This document shows positions 21,216 to 33,309 of a stretch of DNA of 64,000 nt, in pieces. Source of the DNA: Sabethes cyaneus (lineage: Eukaryota; Arthropoda; Insecta; Diptera; Culicidae). The notes below the pieces were generated by a model that did not search any database, was not told where the DNA came from, and saw nothing but the letters and a program-made list of their open reading frames with translations. Position 1 is the stretch's first letter; every line of letters starts with the position of its first letter. The position numbers were made by a program, and so were the translations under genes. Location: assembly GCF_943734655.1 (NCBI RefSeq), contig NC_071354.1, forward strand, positions 6,235,001 to 6,299,000. Reading direction: 5' to 3'.

Positions 21216-22459
21216 TGTCAATAAAATTGCGACCAGTCGCACACGGTGGTCTAGTGTGTCTACCTGTCACTCTCTATATGTATCTATATTCCGTCATAAC
21301 TCCAGAACGCCTGGACTGTTCTTCACCAAACGTGGAATATGCTATTATCTAATACGGGAGAATCAGTCATGGGGGTTGACAAGAAAGAGATTGGTATCTC
21401 TTGCATTTGAACCAGGTATTCTGGAAAAAGGGAGAGATGAGAAATGTCCAAATGAGGAAAAGTTCTGTTTCTTGCGTTATGAGAATTTCTGAAACGAAAA
21501 CGATGTGTAAGTCTAAATGGAATGACTTCCGACGAGAGGGGAGGTTCAAGTCAAAGTATGCTCCGCCATAACTCCGCAATGTTTGGACGCTTCTTCGTCA
21601 ATTTCGGCATACAGGTGCGTTGAAATTAGGGAATCAGCACATGAGGATTAGCAAAGAAAGGGTGTCTCTAACAAGGGGTTTATAGTCCAAATAAGGGAAA
21701 AGAGCTTTGTTTATGTATTGTATTGAATTATGGGAATTTACACATCGATAACGAATGTACAAGTGACTGGGAAACAAAGGAGTCCCGAGTAAGTTCAGGC
21801 ATCCAACTCGTGTCAATATAATTTGGAAAAATTAAGGAAACATTACTTGCTTTCGAGAATTTTTTGTTCTATGCTCTCAGATTCGCTCAACCTCAGTTTC
21901 AGTGGAGTAGTTAAAGGACACTTTAACGAGCGGAAAAAATAAAAATTGGTTTGTTTAAAGTTCTCGGATATGGGCAGTGTTCTTGTGTTATCAGTTTTGC
22001 TAAATGGCGTGATTAAGGGGGGAATGATGGTTTTTTACTTCGCAAAACGAAAACGGAGCAATTTGCATGTAAGCAAACGGTGACGAAAATACCGAGAACG
22101 TCGAGCATAATTTGGGATTTCATTCATGCTATGCCTGTACCTCTTACACTTCATTGTAAATGAGAACGAAACTTCAAAATTATCAAAAGTGAGTGGAAAA
22201 GTTCATTTCTAAAATTTATAAAAATTTTAACGTTTTTAGAACATTATTTCTCTACTTTTCATCGCGGGAAAGTGGGATAACCATAGTGAGTAACATTGTT
22301 ACCAGCAAAGTGCGACGTTTTATAAATTCAAATGGACTTTCGATAAATCCTGGCTTTTTGTGCATTTTATTATTAACGAAGGTCTGTTCAAAAATTCCCA
22401 AGTTTGGTAAAAAAATATTGAAAAATGAAAAGTTTTGACATTTTTAGTGAATTTTATGG
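21216..22459. repeat. Dispersed repeat followed by uncharacterised DNA
   Basis: 21216-21330 duplicates parts of 17463-17845. A further CGCCATAACTCCGCAATG phrase at 21570 hints at an internal repeat. 21850-22459 has no feature I can name. Confidence 0.45.
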
Positions 22460-22467
22460 ATCTAAAA

Positions 22468-24729
22468 TAGAGGTGTGCGCCGCCGCCGAGACTTTTGCAC
22501 GCGCCGCCGCCGCCGATGATTTGGAACCGGCGCGCCGCCTAGGTCCTTTTTCCCACGCCGCCGAAGCCATTTCCCCACGCCGACGATATAGCCCAACATT
22601 GACAAAAATGCGGGTCAAAATGAGGATAGCACATAGTGAACCCGTTTTGTGAATTCATTCTTATAATGTACCTTTAATTTAGATTCAATTAAACTGCCTT
22701 GCTGCTGTACCCTGAGTGTTACCTACCATGCGTCCAACTGAGAGCGAATTGAAAAGACCTAACGTAAACGAACTTTAGCATGACGTTTTCTGTCAAACTT
22801 CTGTCTTGCTTCCCGGTGTTCATTTCTTTTTAAGGAGACATATGCGACCAAAATTTAAAAAAAAGTCAAATTTTTTATTTCAGATTTTGATTCTGCAGTC
22901 TTTCTTGTTTATTTTAATACTAATTTTGTAATGATCCAACCACCGGAACTGACCAAAAAACGATCGAACGCATAAGCATTCCACTGCGGCGAGGAACAAC
23001 CTCGCTGGAATTAAACGCCGCTCCTGTAAAAATACGATTTTCAAGCTTTATGTACCTTTCACTCAGAAACTACACAACGTATTGAAACAATTTTTTTTGG
23101 TTTTATTAGTAGCTTGACAAAGACTTTTATAACTTTTGAGCTTTGTAAACTAATCACAGCTTGAGAAAAAGGAAAAAGAAGGAAAAAAGATGGCTGAAAA
23201 ATAAAAATTTGTCTTTTTTTCCTTAGACCGACCTAGTGTTGTTGTCTTGACCTTGAAATGAGGTCAGGCATATATAATTATTATTTTTTGAAACGCTAAT
23301 TCTTTTCCAATTGACGAAGGGACGGTAGATGAAAGTAATGAATTTTTTTAGAGCGAGGAGAAAGAGTGGAAAGGGGGGGGGGGTATATTAGTAGCTACGT
23401 TTAACAAGTAGTCACAGTGACTCCTACCTTTTGTCCATTGCTGGAAGGTGCATGGGTCGAATCAAGCAATAATCTGCGGTTATAGCCACCCGCCTGATGG
23501 TGGAGTTTGAAGAAACGTTGCTCGCTTAATAAGGGGATTGTGCAGTCTCTTTTTGTCCAGCGTCTCTATGATTCAAAGGTACATTAGTACCAGCGAGCCA
23601 CATGCCCTGGCGGGTGTTGTTAGTTAGTTAGTTAGGGTTTAGCTTGATTCAACCCATGCACCTTCCAGCATTGGACAAAAGGTAGGAGTCACAACGACTA
23701 CTTGTTAAGCGTTGCTACTATTAACCGGCCCCCCTCCCCCGATCGATCACTCGAGAGGGCTCGCAGTCTTATCTGCGTGTGTAAGTGAGCGCAAAATAAG
23801 TATATATCCTAGTTTTCCGCTAGCTCGCACGGGCTGTTGGCTTCTCACAAGTTGTTGGGTTTGTAAGCGGGTTGTGCAGAAAGACACTTCGAGGCTGAGC
23901 GCTCGCTAGTAAGTAGGTAGCAGGATGTATGCACGCAGCATCGGTGGTTGCTTATCGTACACTTGCGTCAGTTGCGTAAGCGCTGGATGCTGCTTATACT
24001 CGCTCGCATGAGACTGGGCATACTTTACTTCTTGCTCGATGTGCAGCATTGCCGATTTCACCCGCGAATTTTAGTTGCCGTCTATTGTACGCAATGCATG
24101 TAATATCCCTTAATTTAAAACAAAAACACATTGGCAGAAAACTGAAATTTAAATTCGATTTATAGCAATAGGACGTTCATATGCATGGCATAAAATTGAA
24201 AGATGGGGTGCGTATCCCAATCTTCCCTGCCTTTTACGTACTAGTGTCTACCATATCGCGTATTCGCAAACATACAAATAAAAAATAATTCAAAGATTTA
24301 AGCACAGACAAACAGGCATAACACTCGTTTTCCATTTTTCGTACCGATTAACCCGTCATTTCAAATTTTGGCTTAGTTGGGAATGTCTCCGTTTTGGTCA
24401 AAGTGGCGCTTTTTGACGAAAGAAAGGGAATTCCCCATAAAAAATACTTGCCACTGCGAGGGATACTCCTGTTGTTATTTGATATTTGGGAATGTCGATC
24501 ATAGATGGTGTTAGTGTTCCGGCCAAATGTGAGGTACGATAATTTTTGTAGATTTTTCTTCCAAGAGTTATGTCTGTTTGTTTCTGATTTAACCGTGTAA
24601 ACTACTCGCACGCCGATGCACGCCACCGCCGCCGATAATAACGAACGGCGTCACGCCAGCGACGCCGCCGCCGAATAAAAATGATTCCTGCGCCGCCGCC
24701 GCCGATAATCGGACCGGCGCACACCTCTA
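22468..24729. mobile_element. hAT-type non-autonomous transposon with GC-rich subterminal arrays
   Basis: The ends are inverted: TAGAGGTGTGCGCCG at 22468 and its reverse complement ending at 24729. An exact 8-bp direct repeat ATCTAAAA flanks them (22460-22467 and 24730-24737). An 8-bp duplication plus TAG-starting TIRs is the hAT signature. Each end carries about 120 bases of GCCGCCGCCGATGAT-like repeats, far more GC-rich than the surroundings; subterminal repeats are typical hAT transposase-binding sites. The interior has no frame above 92 codons with transposase features, so it is non-autonomous. A separate inverted repeat (23384-23724) is nested inside. Confidence 0.85.
23384..23724. mobile_element. 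Inverted-repeat MITE nested in the hAT element
   Basis: The arms 23384-23467 and 23642-23724 are reverse complements at about 90% (shared AACAAGTAGTC, GACTCCTACCTTTTGTCC and GGAAGGTGCATGGGT words). The spacer is 174 bp. The arms are bounded outside by a G run on the left and a C run on the right, which also pair. No frame is present. Confidence 0.75.
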
Positions 24730-24737
24730 ATCTAAAA

Positions 24738-25900
24738 GTGATATAGACCTTAGAGGAGTTAATCGTCGAAATTGTGGCACACAAGGCGTCTCCATCGTTT
24801 TCAAAGTAAAGGAGAAAAACAGAAATCATAAGAGCCGAGGCGCCTCCTGTAATTTTTGTGGAAAAGATTGGGCATGGTTGTCTTCTTTTTTTACAGCAAA
24901 TGATTTCTAAAAAACTTCTAGAAGTTCTCTGCCATTCAAGGACAAGGTCGGCAGAGTCCATTTATGGCAGTCTGTATGGCACCGAATATCACCCTTCCCT
25001 TCCCTTCTTCAGTGTATCAACATGCTCCCATAGACTCGGGAAACCATCACAAAAAAATAAAATTAGTTCAACTAACCTGCAAGCCGTAATCAGATCTTGC
25101 AACTCGAAGCACTAAACATTGCATTCTTTTGGTTCCATTACTTTTCGGGGCATAACTTACACTATATACCGAGATTTCTGCCCAATTAAAATTCATAACT
25201 TTTTCGCCGTCGATTTTTCTTTAATTTTGTTCGGCCGTTCCATTCATCACATCACTCACGAAACCTAACTTGAAGCGCAGAAAACTTTGATTTACCACCC
25301 GAACAGTTATCTGGTAAGATATTATAATGATTTTGCTCAAACTGCGTTCACTTGAATTGATATGAAAAACTTTACTTCGTTTCGATTGCAATTCCGAACC
25401 CGCGACCGTCGTTGTTGATACGTTACCAAGGAAACGGGAGTGATGCCATATTTACGTTGAGCGTGAAATTGGCCAATAATTTTCACTATTAAATTAGCGG
25501 TCGTAAAAGGTTGAAAATATATTTATAAAATTCTCTGATAATAAAATTCACCGTAAACAACATTTTATGTTATAGAATTACGTTCGGATCTAGTTCAACA
25601 GCAAAAATTGATTAACATTGAATTAACAGAAATGAAATGAAATGAAATCAGTAAAAAAGCAGCTGGCCTCTGATGACCTTCACTTTAAAGCGATAATTTG
25701 TTGAAATACACAAGGCACATAAGGCGCCTCCATCGTTTTCAAAACAGCGGAGTCAGCCAAAAATGATAAAAGCCAATGCGCCTCCTGTAATTCTCAAGAA
25801 AAAGGGGTCGCACGGTTGTCTTCTTTTCCGTAATACGGGATTTCTAAATAATATCTACTAGAAGTTTTCCGTCAATTGATACATTTCATGAGTAGTTTCG
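24738..25900. repeat. Region with two direct copies of a 170-bp segment
   Basis: 24776-24935 and 25712-25880 share, in the same order, GGCG(T/C)CTCCATCGTTTTCAAA, GCGCCTCCTGTAATT, GGTTGTCTTCTTTT and CTAGAAGTT words. Between them is unremarkable AT-rich sequence. No open frame links the copies. Confidence 0.6.
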
Positions 25901-28485
25901 TAATTGATACCATTCTCGAAAAAAGAATGAAAAATTTCAACAGAAACGGTGAAAGTCCTCTCTAAATCTTGCAAATTACTTTCAGGTTAAACAACAAAAA
26001 GATGCTTTTCTTCAAAAAGTCATTCCAAAACCGGTTCCAACTGTCTTCGAAAACATGATAAACATATAGGTTATTGCCTCCATCTCTAAAGAAACTTTCC
26101 GTTCCCATTTCCTTAACGTCTCCTTCCACCGAGTGACATGAAAAGTTACTAAGTAACTTGGAAAAGTCAAAACATTCCATACCTCCGTTTTCACGGGGAC
26201 AGTTTTATCCTAATTTCCGTTGGGATTTTCGCCCGGCAACAAACTGTTGCTTGCCACGCAAGTGGAGGCCAACTTATGCAATGACATCGAAAAAGAAAAC
26301 TACATCCAAACTTTTAATAAATCTTGAAGATTTGAATTACCGTTGAAAGCTTTCCAAAGATTAGAGGCAAATTTATGGTGGTAAAAATTGAAGCAACTTT
26401 AGTTATGTATCAAAACTTAAAACTGAATTTTTCTTTTCAACTGTGAGCTGCTTGCTCATAGCCATGGCCACCACCGTGGGGACTTCAGGCCGGTTCGTCT
26501 GCTCCACCGGAGCACCGAAGCACAGGATAGGAGGATACGCGAAAAGTGTGATCGGAATTTTAATAACTTGCACTGCTGTTGTCCGTGCCCGTGTCGTTAG
26601 CGCCTGCTGTTGCTGCTGCTAGGTACGTCTACTACTGGATGCTGATGCTGGTGAATGGGAAGATATAAATCGTCGCACCGGGAAGAGTGTGATTGAAATT
26701 TTTCCTTCTCATGATCCTGCGTTAGCCGGCGCCAGCGCCAGCGCCAGCGCCAACAACGGGAGGAAGCTCTCGAATGACGTACCTATCCATTCGCACTCGG
26801 TCGGTGGGTCGGTCGGTCGGGTGATTGGTTTCGATAATGATTTTTTTTCTGCCTCAAACGCAAATGAACTGTAGGTACCTACCGCACCGATGGAAACGAT
26901 AGCTGGGAAAAACGATCCGCCAGTAACGCGCTCAGCTCAGCAATTCTCTATTACAGAGCTGCAGAGATACTGGGTGGCTGCTGGGAGCGGTTTTGTCGGC
27001 GTGGCAAACGGCGGTGCGGGGTCGTGTACAAACCATAATGGGCGATTTTACTGCTGTGAAACTGATAACGAGATTACAGCTAGCACTCGTACGCGCCGAG
27101 TACTTGGTGTCGATTAATGGTTGACGATATTTTCGGTAGCACTGACTGGACGTGTTAATGATTCTTATCATTGATAGATTATGTCCGTAATGATGTTTGC
27201 AGTATAGTTTGTTATTTCGATCTTTTATGCAAACGTAGTAGCCCGGATTTATCTTGATGGGAGCGCCTTGTATTTTTCGACTGAGCAGGCGTATTTCCTG
27301 GCACAGAAGATAATCGCTGTAGCATTCTGATAACAAGCTGTTTCAGCGAAAATATTTAATAAAATTTTTCTTTTCTCTTTCTCTATTTCTCGGTGGTGTT
27401 TTTCGCCCGGCACAGGGGATTCGGCAAGCAAGGCTTTCAATGTCAAGGTGAGTAATACAAAAGCTATTCGTGCTGCTGCTTTTCAGCACATTTTTCTCAG
27501 AACAACAACAACAACAACAACAGCAGCAGTACCTACCCAGTAGAAGCGGAAGCTGTACCGAACTGATAGTAGGCATCTACGCCCGGCCCGTGGATGTTCG
27601 CCTTATTTCATGATCAAAGAGGAATGCGGAAAGCAAACGAGAGAGAAAAATCCCAACCGCACATTTTTGTCAACCCATTTATGAAATTAGTGCAATCACT
27701 CTCGTGCACGAGACGAGATCCATCCATTAGCACTGGCCGGGAGTTCCCCTTGTCGTCCGACCGATGTGGCCACCTGGCAAGTGATTATCAATTTTAGTAT
27801 GCAAAAAAAAAGCAATACCGACCGGACCGGACCGGACCGGGACGTTGACGAGGGCTCGAGATAATAATCAGTGAAAATATGTCGGCGAAATATTAATAGA
27901 CTGTTCTGTTATCCTCGTTCGACATTCTTCACTGTACCCGCGCACTCATCCCGGTACCCGGGACCGGCCACTGTCGATGGCATGTGGGATAAGCTTTCAT
28001 CGGTATTTTCAATGGGCGAAAGAGATATTCGCAATAGGCTTATGTTGGGTACAACAGCAACAAAAAAAATGAATGAAAATGAAAGACCCTGGATTGTGGA
28101 AGGTCGACGGAGATGAGAGACACGACGAAAAAAAAGAAAAGATCAAACGGTTTGCATTCCTGTTGACCTCGTCCCTCCGGGAATTATAGACTGCCTGAGA
28201 TTCCGAGGACATTACGGATGGAATAGAGATTAAATTAATAAGTATGTCACTAGCGATGATGCCATTTCGCTGTGGAATAATGTGATTAATTAGGTGCTGA
28301 GTGCTCAGCTTGGAATTATAAATGGAGTTATGCATAGCGCTATTGAGTCAGGCAACAATGATGCTTTGGCAGGACATTTATGTGACAAGATTAAACATAG
28401 GCAATTGAATATAAAAATGGGAAACAAGTAGATAGCAAACGCCAGTAAAAAACGACAATAAACATCAGACCTGCCATTAGTTGGA
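25901..28485. other. Unique-looking non-coding DNA with simple repeats
   Basis: No gene recognised. It contains (GCCAGC)n near 26728-26752, (AAC)n/(AGC)n at 27500-27530 and (GGACC)n at 27816-27841. Small open frames (up to 134 codons, 26932-27336 minus) lack domains. It probably belongs to the intron upstream of the kinase C1A exon. Confidence 0.5.
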
Positions 28486-29485
28486 ATTCAAAATCGAAAG
28501 GTCCAAGGCCCAAGGTTCGAAGTCCAAGGTGTAAAGTGAAAATTGATAACTGCAATATAAAATGAAAATTGAAAATTTTAGATTTCTAATTTCGAAAATC
28601 AATTTTCAATTTTTAATTTTCATCGAAGGAAAAATAGAGAACGAAGGACGAAGAATGAAGAATGCAAAACGAAAACCGTAAAACAAGTCCCAGGTGGTCG
28701 AAGGTGCAAGGTCCAAGGTCCAAAGTCCAAGGTCCAATCTCCCAGTTCCATGGTCTAAGGTCCAATGTTCAAGTTTCAAAATCCAAAGTCCTAGTTCCAA
28801 AGTCCACGGTCTAAGGTCCAAAGTCCAAGGTCCAAGGTTCAAAGTCTCAAGTCTAAGATCCAAGGTCTCAGGTCTAAGGTCCAAGGTCCAAAGTCTAAGG
28901 TCCAAAATCCAAGGTTCAAGGTCCAAAGCCCTAGTTCCAAGGTCCAAGGTGTCTAAGGTCCAAAGTCCAAGGTTCAAGGTCCAAGGTTCAAGGTTCAAGG
29001 TCCAAGGTCCAAGGTTCATTGTTCAAGATTCAAAATCCAAAGTCCTAGTTTCAAAGTCCAAGGTCAACGGTCCAAAGTCCAACGTCTAAGGTCCAAAGTC
29101 CAAGGTCCAAGGTTCAAAGTCATAGTTCCAAGGTCTCAGGTCTAAGGTCCAAAATCCAAGGTTCAAGGTCTCAAGCCTAAGATTCAAGGTCCAATGTCTC
29201 AGTTCCATGGTCTAAGGTCCAAGGTCCAAAGTCCAAAGTCATAGTTCCAAGGTCCAAGGTCTCAGGTCTAAGGTCCAAGGTCTCAGGTCTAAGGTCTCAG
29301 ATCTAAGGTCCAAGGTCTCAGGTCTAAGGTCCAAGGTCTAAGGTTCAAAATCCAAGGTTCAAGGTCCAAAGCCCTAGTTCCAAGGTCCAAGATCCAAAGT
29401 CCTAGTTCCAAAGTTCAAGGTCCAAAGTCCTAGTTCCATGGTCCAAGGTCTCAGGTCTAAAGTCCAAGGGCTAAGGTTCAAGTTC
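28486..29485 (+). repeat. Degenerate 7-bp repeat array, GGTCCAA/GGTCTAA/GGTCTCA type
   Basis: The tract divides cleanly into heptamers: GGTCCAA, AGTCCAA, GGTCTAA, GGTCTCA, GGTTCAA, GTTCCAA, AGTCCTA and others, for about 140 units with few phase slips. Variants recur in blocks, for example GGTCTCA-GGTCTAA-GGTCCAA, suggesting a higher-order structure. Frames of 131-137 codons on both strands are products of the heptad. Confidence 0.85.
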
Positions 29486-29605
29486 CAAAAAAGTAAAAAG
29501 TAAAAAGTAAAAAGTAAAAAGTAAAAAGTAAAAAGTAAAAAGTAAAAAGTAAAAAGTAAAAAGTAAAAAGTAAAAAGTAAAAAGTAAAAAGTAAAAAGTA
29601 AAAAG
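29486..29605 (+). repeat. (AAAAAGT)n, 7-bp array
   Basis: About 17 near-perfect heptamers directly continuing the degenerate array. Confidence 0.95.
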
Positions 29606-30280
29606 TCAAAAGTCAAAAGTCTAAAGTCTAAAGTCTAAAGTCTAAAGTCTAAAGTCAAAAGTCAAAAGTCAAAAGTCAAAAGTCAAAAGTCAAAAGTCAA
29701 AAGTCAAAAGTCAAAAGTCAAAAGTCAAAAGTCAAAAGTCAAAAGTCAAAAGTCAAAAGTCAAAAGTCAAAAGTCAAAAGTCAAAAGTCAAAAGTCAAAA
29801 GTCAAAAGTCAAAAGTCAAAAGTCAAAAGTCAAAAGTCAAAAGTCAAAAGTCAAAAGTCAAAAGTCAAAAGTCAAAAGTCAAAAGTCAAAAGTCAAAAGT
29901 CAAAAGTCAAAAGTCAAAAGTCAAAAGTCAAAAGTCAAAAGTCAAAAGTCAAAAGTCAAAAGTCAAAAGTCAAAAGTCAAAAGTCAAAAGTCAAAAGTCA
30001 AAAGTCAAAAGTCAAAAGTCAAAAGTCAAAAGTCAAAAGTCAAAAGTCAAAAGTCAAAAGTCAAAAGTCAAAAGTCAAAAGTCAAAAGTCAAAAGTCAAA
30101 AGTCAAAAGTCAAAAGTCAAAAGTCAAAAGTCAAAAGTCAAAAGTCAAAAGTCAAAAGTCAAAAGTCAAAAGTCAAAAGTCAAAAGTCAAAAGTCAAAAG
30201 TCAAAAGTCAAAAGTCAAAAGTCAAAAGTCAAAAGTCAAAAGTCAAAAGTCAAAAGTCAAAAGTCAAAAGTCAAAAGTCA
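29606..30280 (+). repeat. (AAAAGTC)n, 7-bp array
   Basis: About 96 units. The first few are TAAAGTC; the rest are almost perfect. It shares six of seven bases with the preceding AAAAAGT unit. Confidence 0.95.
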
Positions 30281-30582
30281 AAATTCAAAATTCAAAAGTC
30301 AAAAGTCAAAAGTCAAAAGTCAAAATTCAAAATTCAAAAGTCAAAAGTCAAAAGTCAAAAGTCTAAAGTCAAAATTCAAAATTCAAAATTCAAAAGTCAA
30401 AAGTCAAAAGTCAAAAGTCAAAAGTCAAAAGTCAAAAGTCAAAATTCAAAATTCAAAAGTCAAAATTCAAAATTCAAAATTCAAAATTCAAAATTCAAAA
30501 TTCAAAACTCAAAATTCAAAATTCAAAATTCAAAATTCAAAATTCAAAATTCAAAATTCAAAAATCAAAATTCAAAAATCAA
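30281..30582 (+). repeat. Mixed (AAAATTC)n and (AAAAGTC)n, 7-bp array
   Basis: The two heptamers alternate in small blocks before AAAATTC takes over near 30460; the 7-bp phase is mostly kept across the switches. Confidence 0.9.
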
Positions 30583-30722
30583 AATTGAAAATTGAAAATT
30601 GAAAATTGAAAATTGAAAATTGAAAATTGAAAATTGAAAATTGAAAATTGAAAATTGAAAATTGAAAATTGAAAATTGAAAATTGAAAATTGAAAATTGA
30701 AAATTGAAAATTGAAAATTGAA
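30583..30722 (+). repeat. (GAAAATT)n, 7-bp array
   Basis: About 20 units, one base different from the AAAATTC unit when aligned. Confidence 0.95.
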
Positions 30723-30736
30723 GATCGAATTGACAA

Positions 30737-31021
30737 ACACAAAGGACAAAGGACAAAGGACAAAGGACAAAGGACAAAGGACAAAGGACAAAGGACAAAG
30801 GACAAAGGACAAAGGACAAAGGACAAAGGACAAAGGACAAAGGACAAAGGACAAAGGACAAAGGACAAAGGACAAAGGACAAAGGACAAAGGACAAAGGA
30901 CAAAGGACAAAGGACAAAGGACAAAGGACAAAGGACAAAGGACAAAGGACAAAGGACAAAGGACAAAGGACAAAAGACAAAAGACAAAGGACAAAGGACT
31001 AAGGACTAAGAACTAAGCACA
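30737..31021 (+). repeat. (AAAGGAC)n, 7-bp array
   Basis: About 40 units, perfect until 30970 and then decaying through AAAAGAC and TAAGGAC variants. The frames reading KDKGQRT or FVLCPLS repeatedly are the heptamer translated in successive frames. Confidence 0.95.
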
Positions 31022-33305
31022 AAGGAAAAAGGACGAAGAATAAAATATAAGATGAAAAAAGGATACAAAAGGAGTACTAAGAAAGAGAAATAGGAGGAAA
31101 ATGGTAAACAATGAGAAAAACTGAAAATATTAGATGGAAAAAGAGTCCCTTTTTTGACTCTTTAAAATGAAAAAATGAATCAAAGAGAAAAAGAGCAAAG
31201 CCACTCGCGTCCGAAGATGCCTGAAATGAAGATAGTAACACAGAAAACTACAAACTGTTCAAACAAATCAACCAACCTTTGATTACAAGGGACAAAAGGT
31301 GATTCAAACATTCAAACATTCAAAACGGAATTCAAAACGGAAAATAAAAATAATTTCTTTCTTTATACAAATGAGAATGAAAAAAAAAGAAAAAGAGAAA
31401 TTGCAAAATGAAAATCGTAGAAAAACCAATACGAGATATAAAGAATAAGATATAAATATGAAATGTGAAATAGAAATTCAAAAGTAAAGAATAACTAGTA
31501 ACAAAAGGAATAAAAGGAAAGAAAAAAGGAAGAAGAAAGAAAGAAAAAAAACAAAAGAAAGAAGGACAGAAAGACGGAAGGAATAAGGGAGATGGAAGAA
31601 GAAAGAGGGAAGAGGGATGAAAAGGGGAGAGGAATAAGGAGAATAGAAAAAACAGGGAAAAAAGAAGGAATTGGGAAGAAAAAAGGAAGAGAGGAAAATG
31701 AGAAGAGAGAAGACAGGGGGAAGAAAGAACAGGAGAGAAGAAAGAAGAAAAGAAAAATAGAGAAAAGAACGAAGCGGAGAGAAGAAAGAACAGCAGAGAA
31801 GAAGTGCGTTTCATTTTTTCTCTCTCCATTTTCTTTTCCTTCGTTTCGTTTTCCTTCTTTTCTATTTGTTTTTTCTTGTTTTTTCTCAGTTTGTCCTCAT
31901 TTCTTCATCTTTTTCTTCGTTTTCTTTATGGTTTTTCGTTCTCTTTTCTCTCATTTTCTTTTCTTTTCCTTTGTTTTTTATCTAGGTCCATTAAGTCTTG
32001 TCGATTCTTACTTCTCTTTTTCTTTGTTTCTCCCCTGTTTTCTTCTCATCCACTTTTTTCTTTTTTTTGTGTCTCAGTCTGTCACGTTTTCTCTTCCAGT
32101 CTGTCACGTTTTTGCTGTCGTATTCCTTTTTGTCATGACAGTTTTTATTCTTTTTCTCTCTTTTGCGTTTTCCTACTTTTCTATCCTGTTTTTGTCATGT
32201 TTCCGTCGTGCTCCTTTCCGTTCGGTTCCGATTCTGTTTTATTTGTCCTCTTTTGTATCATTTTCTCGTTATTTCTGTTGCCTTTATTCTGTTTCATTTC
32301 CTTCTGTTTTTCTTTTTTCTCCAGTTTGCCTCATTTGTCTCCTGGTTTTTCTTATCTTGTGTTACTCCATTTTCTCTATTGAATTCTTGTATTTTTTCTC
32401 GTTATTTTTGTTTTCCCTTCTGGTGTTTTTATTCCTATTTCCATGATTTTCTCTCGTTAACTGTTTCTATTTTGCTAATGTTTTCTCTTTCTTCGTCTTC
32501 TCTTCTTTTCCCGTCCTATTGTTCGCCCTCTTTCTAAGGCTTGGTATTACTCTGTTCCGTTTTTCTTCTTTTGTGCCACTTTTCCTCCTTTTTCTGTTCC
32601 GTTTTTTGTCATTTTTTGTTCCGTTACGACTTTTTACGTGTATTCGGTCCCTTTTTTGTAGTTTTCTTCGCCATTTTACCCATTTTGTCTTCCGTTTACA
32701 TTTGTTATCTTTCTATTTTATCGATTTCCTTTTTTTGTTCTCGTTTCTCCACTATCTTGCACTTGTATTTCTTCTTTGTTTTCTTTCTTTTTTATCTGTT
32801 TAATTCATCCTTATTTCCTTTTCTCTTTTCTTTGTTTTCTCTATGATTTTTTAGTCTTTTCTCTCAATTTTTCTCCATTTTGCACCATTTTTCTTTCATT
32901 TTTATTTTTTTTTTCAATGCAGTCTTGTCAGTTTTTGACTCTTTTCACCTCTGTTTCTCTCCCTTTTTCAACATTTCCTGTGTTTTCTCTGTGCGGGAGC
33001 GAAAAACAGGAAAAATTCACATGAATAAAGGGAAAACGAAAGAAAATCGTGACACAACGAGAGGGAAAGCGAGACGTAAAAAAGAAAAAAAAGAAAGCGG
33101 GAGAATGAAAGGAAAGAGAACAGGGAGGGAAGCGAAAAACAAAGAAAAGAGAGAATGGAAGGAAAAACGATAATGAAAACGAGGAACAACAACTGGACAG
33201 AAAAGGTTAAAAACGCAGCAAAAAAACGAGATAGAAAAGAAGGAAACTAAAACGCAGAAAGCAGTAGAAACGAGAAGCGAAAAATTTGAAAACGTAAAAC
33301 AAACA
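31022..33305. repeat. Purine tract, pyrimidine tract, purine tract
   Basis: 31022-31800 is A/G-rich, 31805-32995 is C/T-rich, and 33000-33305 is A/G-rich again, with sharp switches at about 31803 and 33000. The AGTCTTGTC anchor of the pyrimidine family occurs at 31990 and 32917. Frames of up to 284 codons are skew artefacts. Such switch points could form hairpins or triplex-type structures. Confidence 0.75.
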
Positions 33306-33309
33306 GAAC

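Noticed and set aside
26932..27336. 134-codon minus-strand frame in unique DNA
   Set aside because: No domain, no start context and overlapping alternatives on the other strand.
30565..31016. Long open frames with heptapeptide repeats on both strands
   Set aside because: They are translations of 7-bp arrays. Since 7 is not a multiple of 3, each array reads through all three frames and gives a 7-residue repeat with no stop; no start context or conservation supports a protein.
28486..31021. CRISPR-like or telomere-like array
   Set aside because: Units are contiguous 7-mers without spacers, and the sequence is eukaryotic; none of the units is a known insect telomere repeat and the location is inside a gene.
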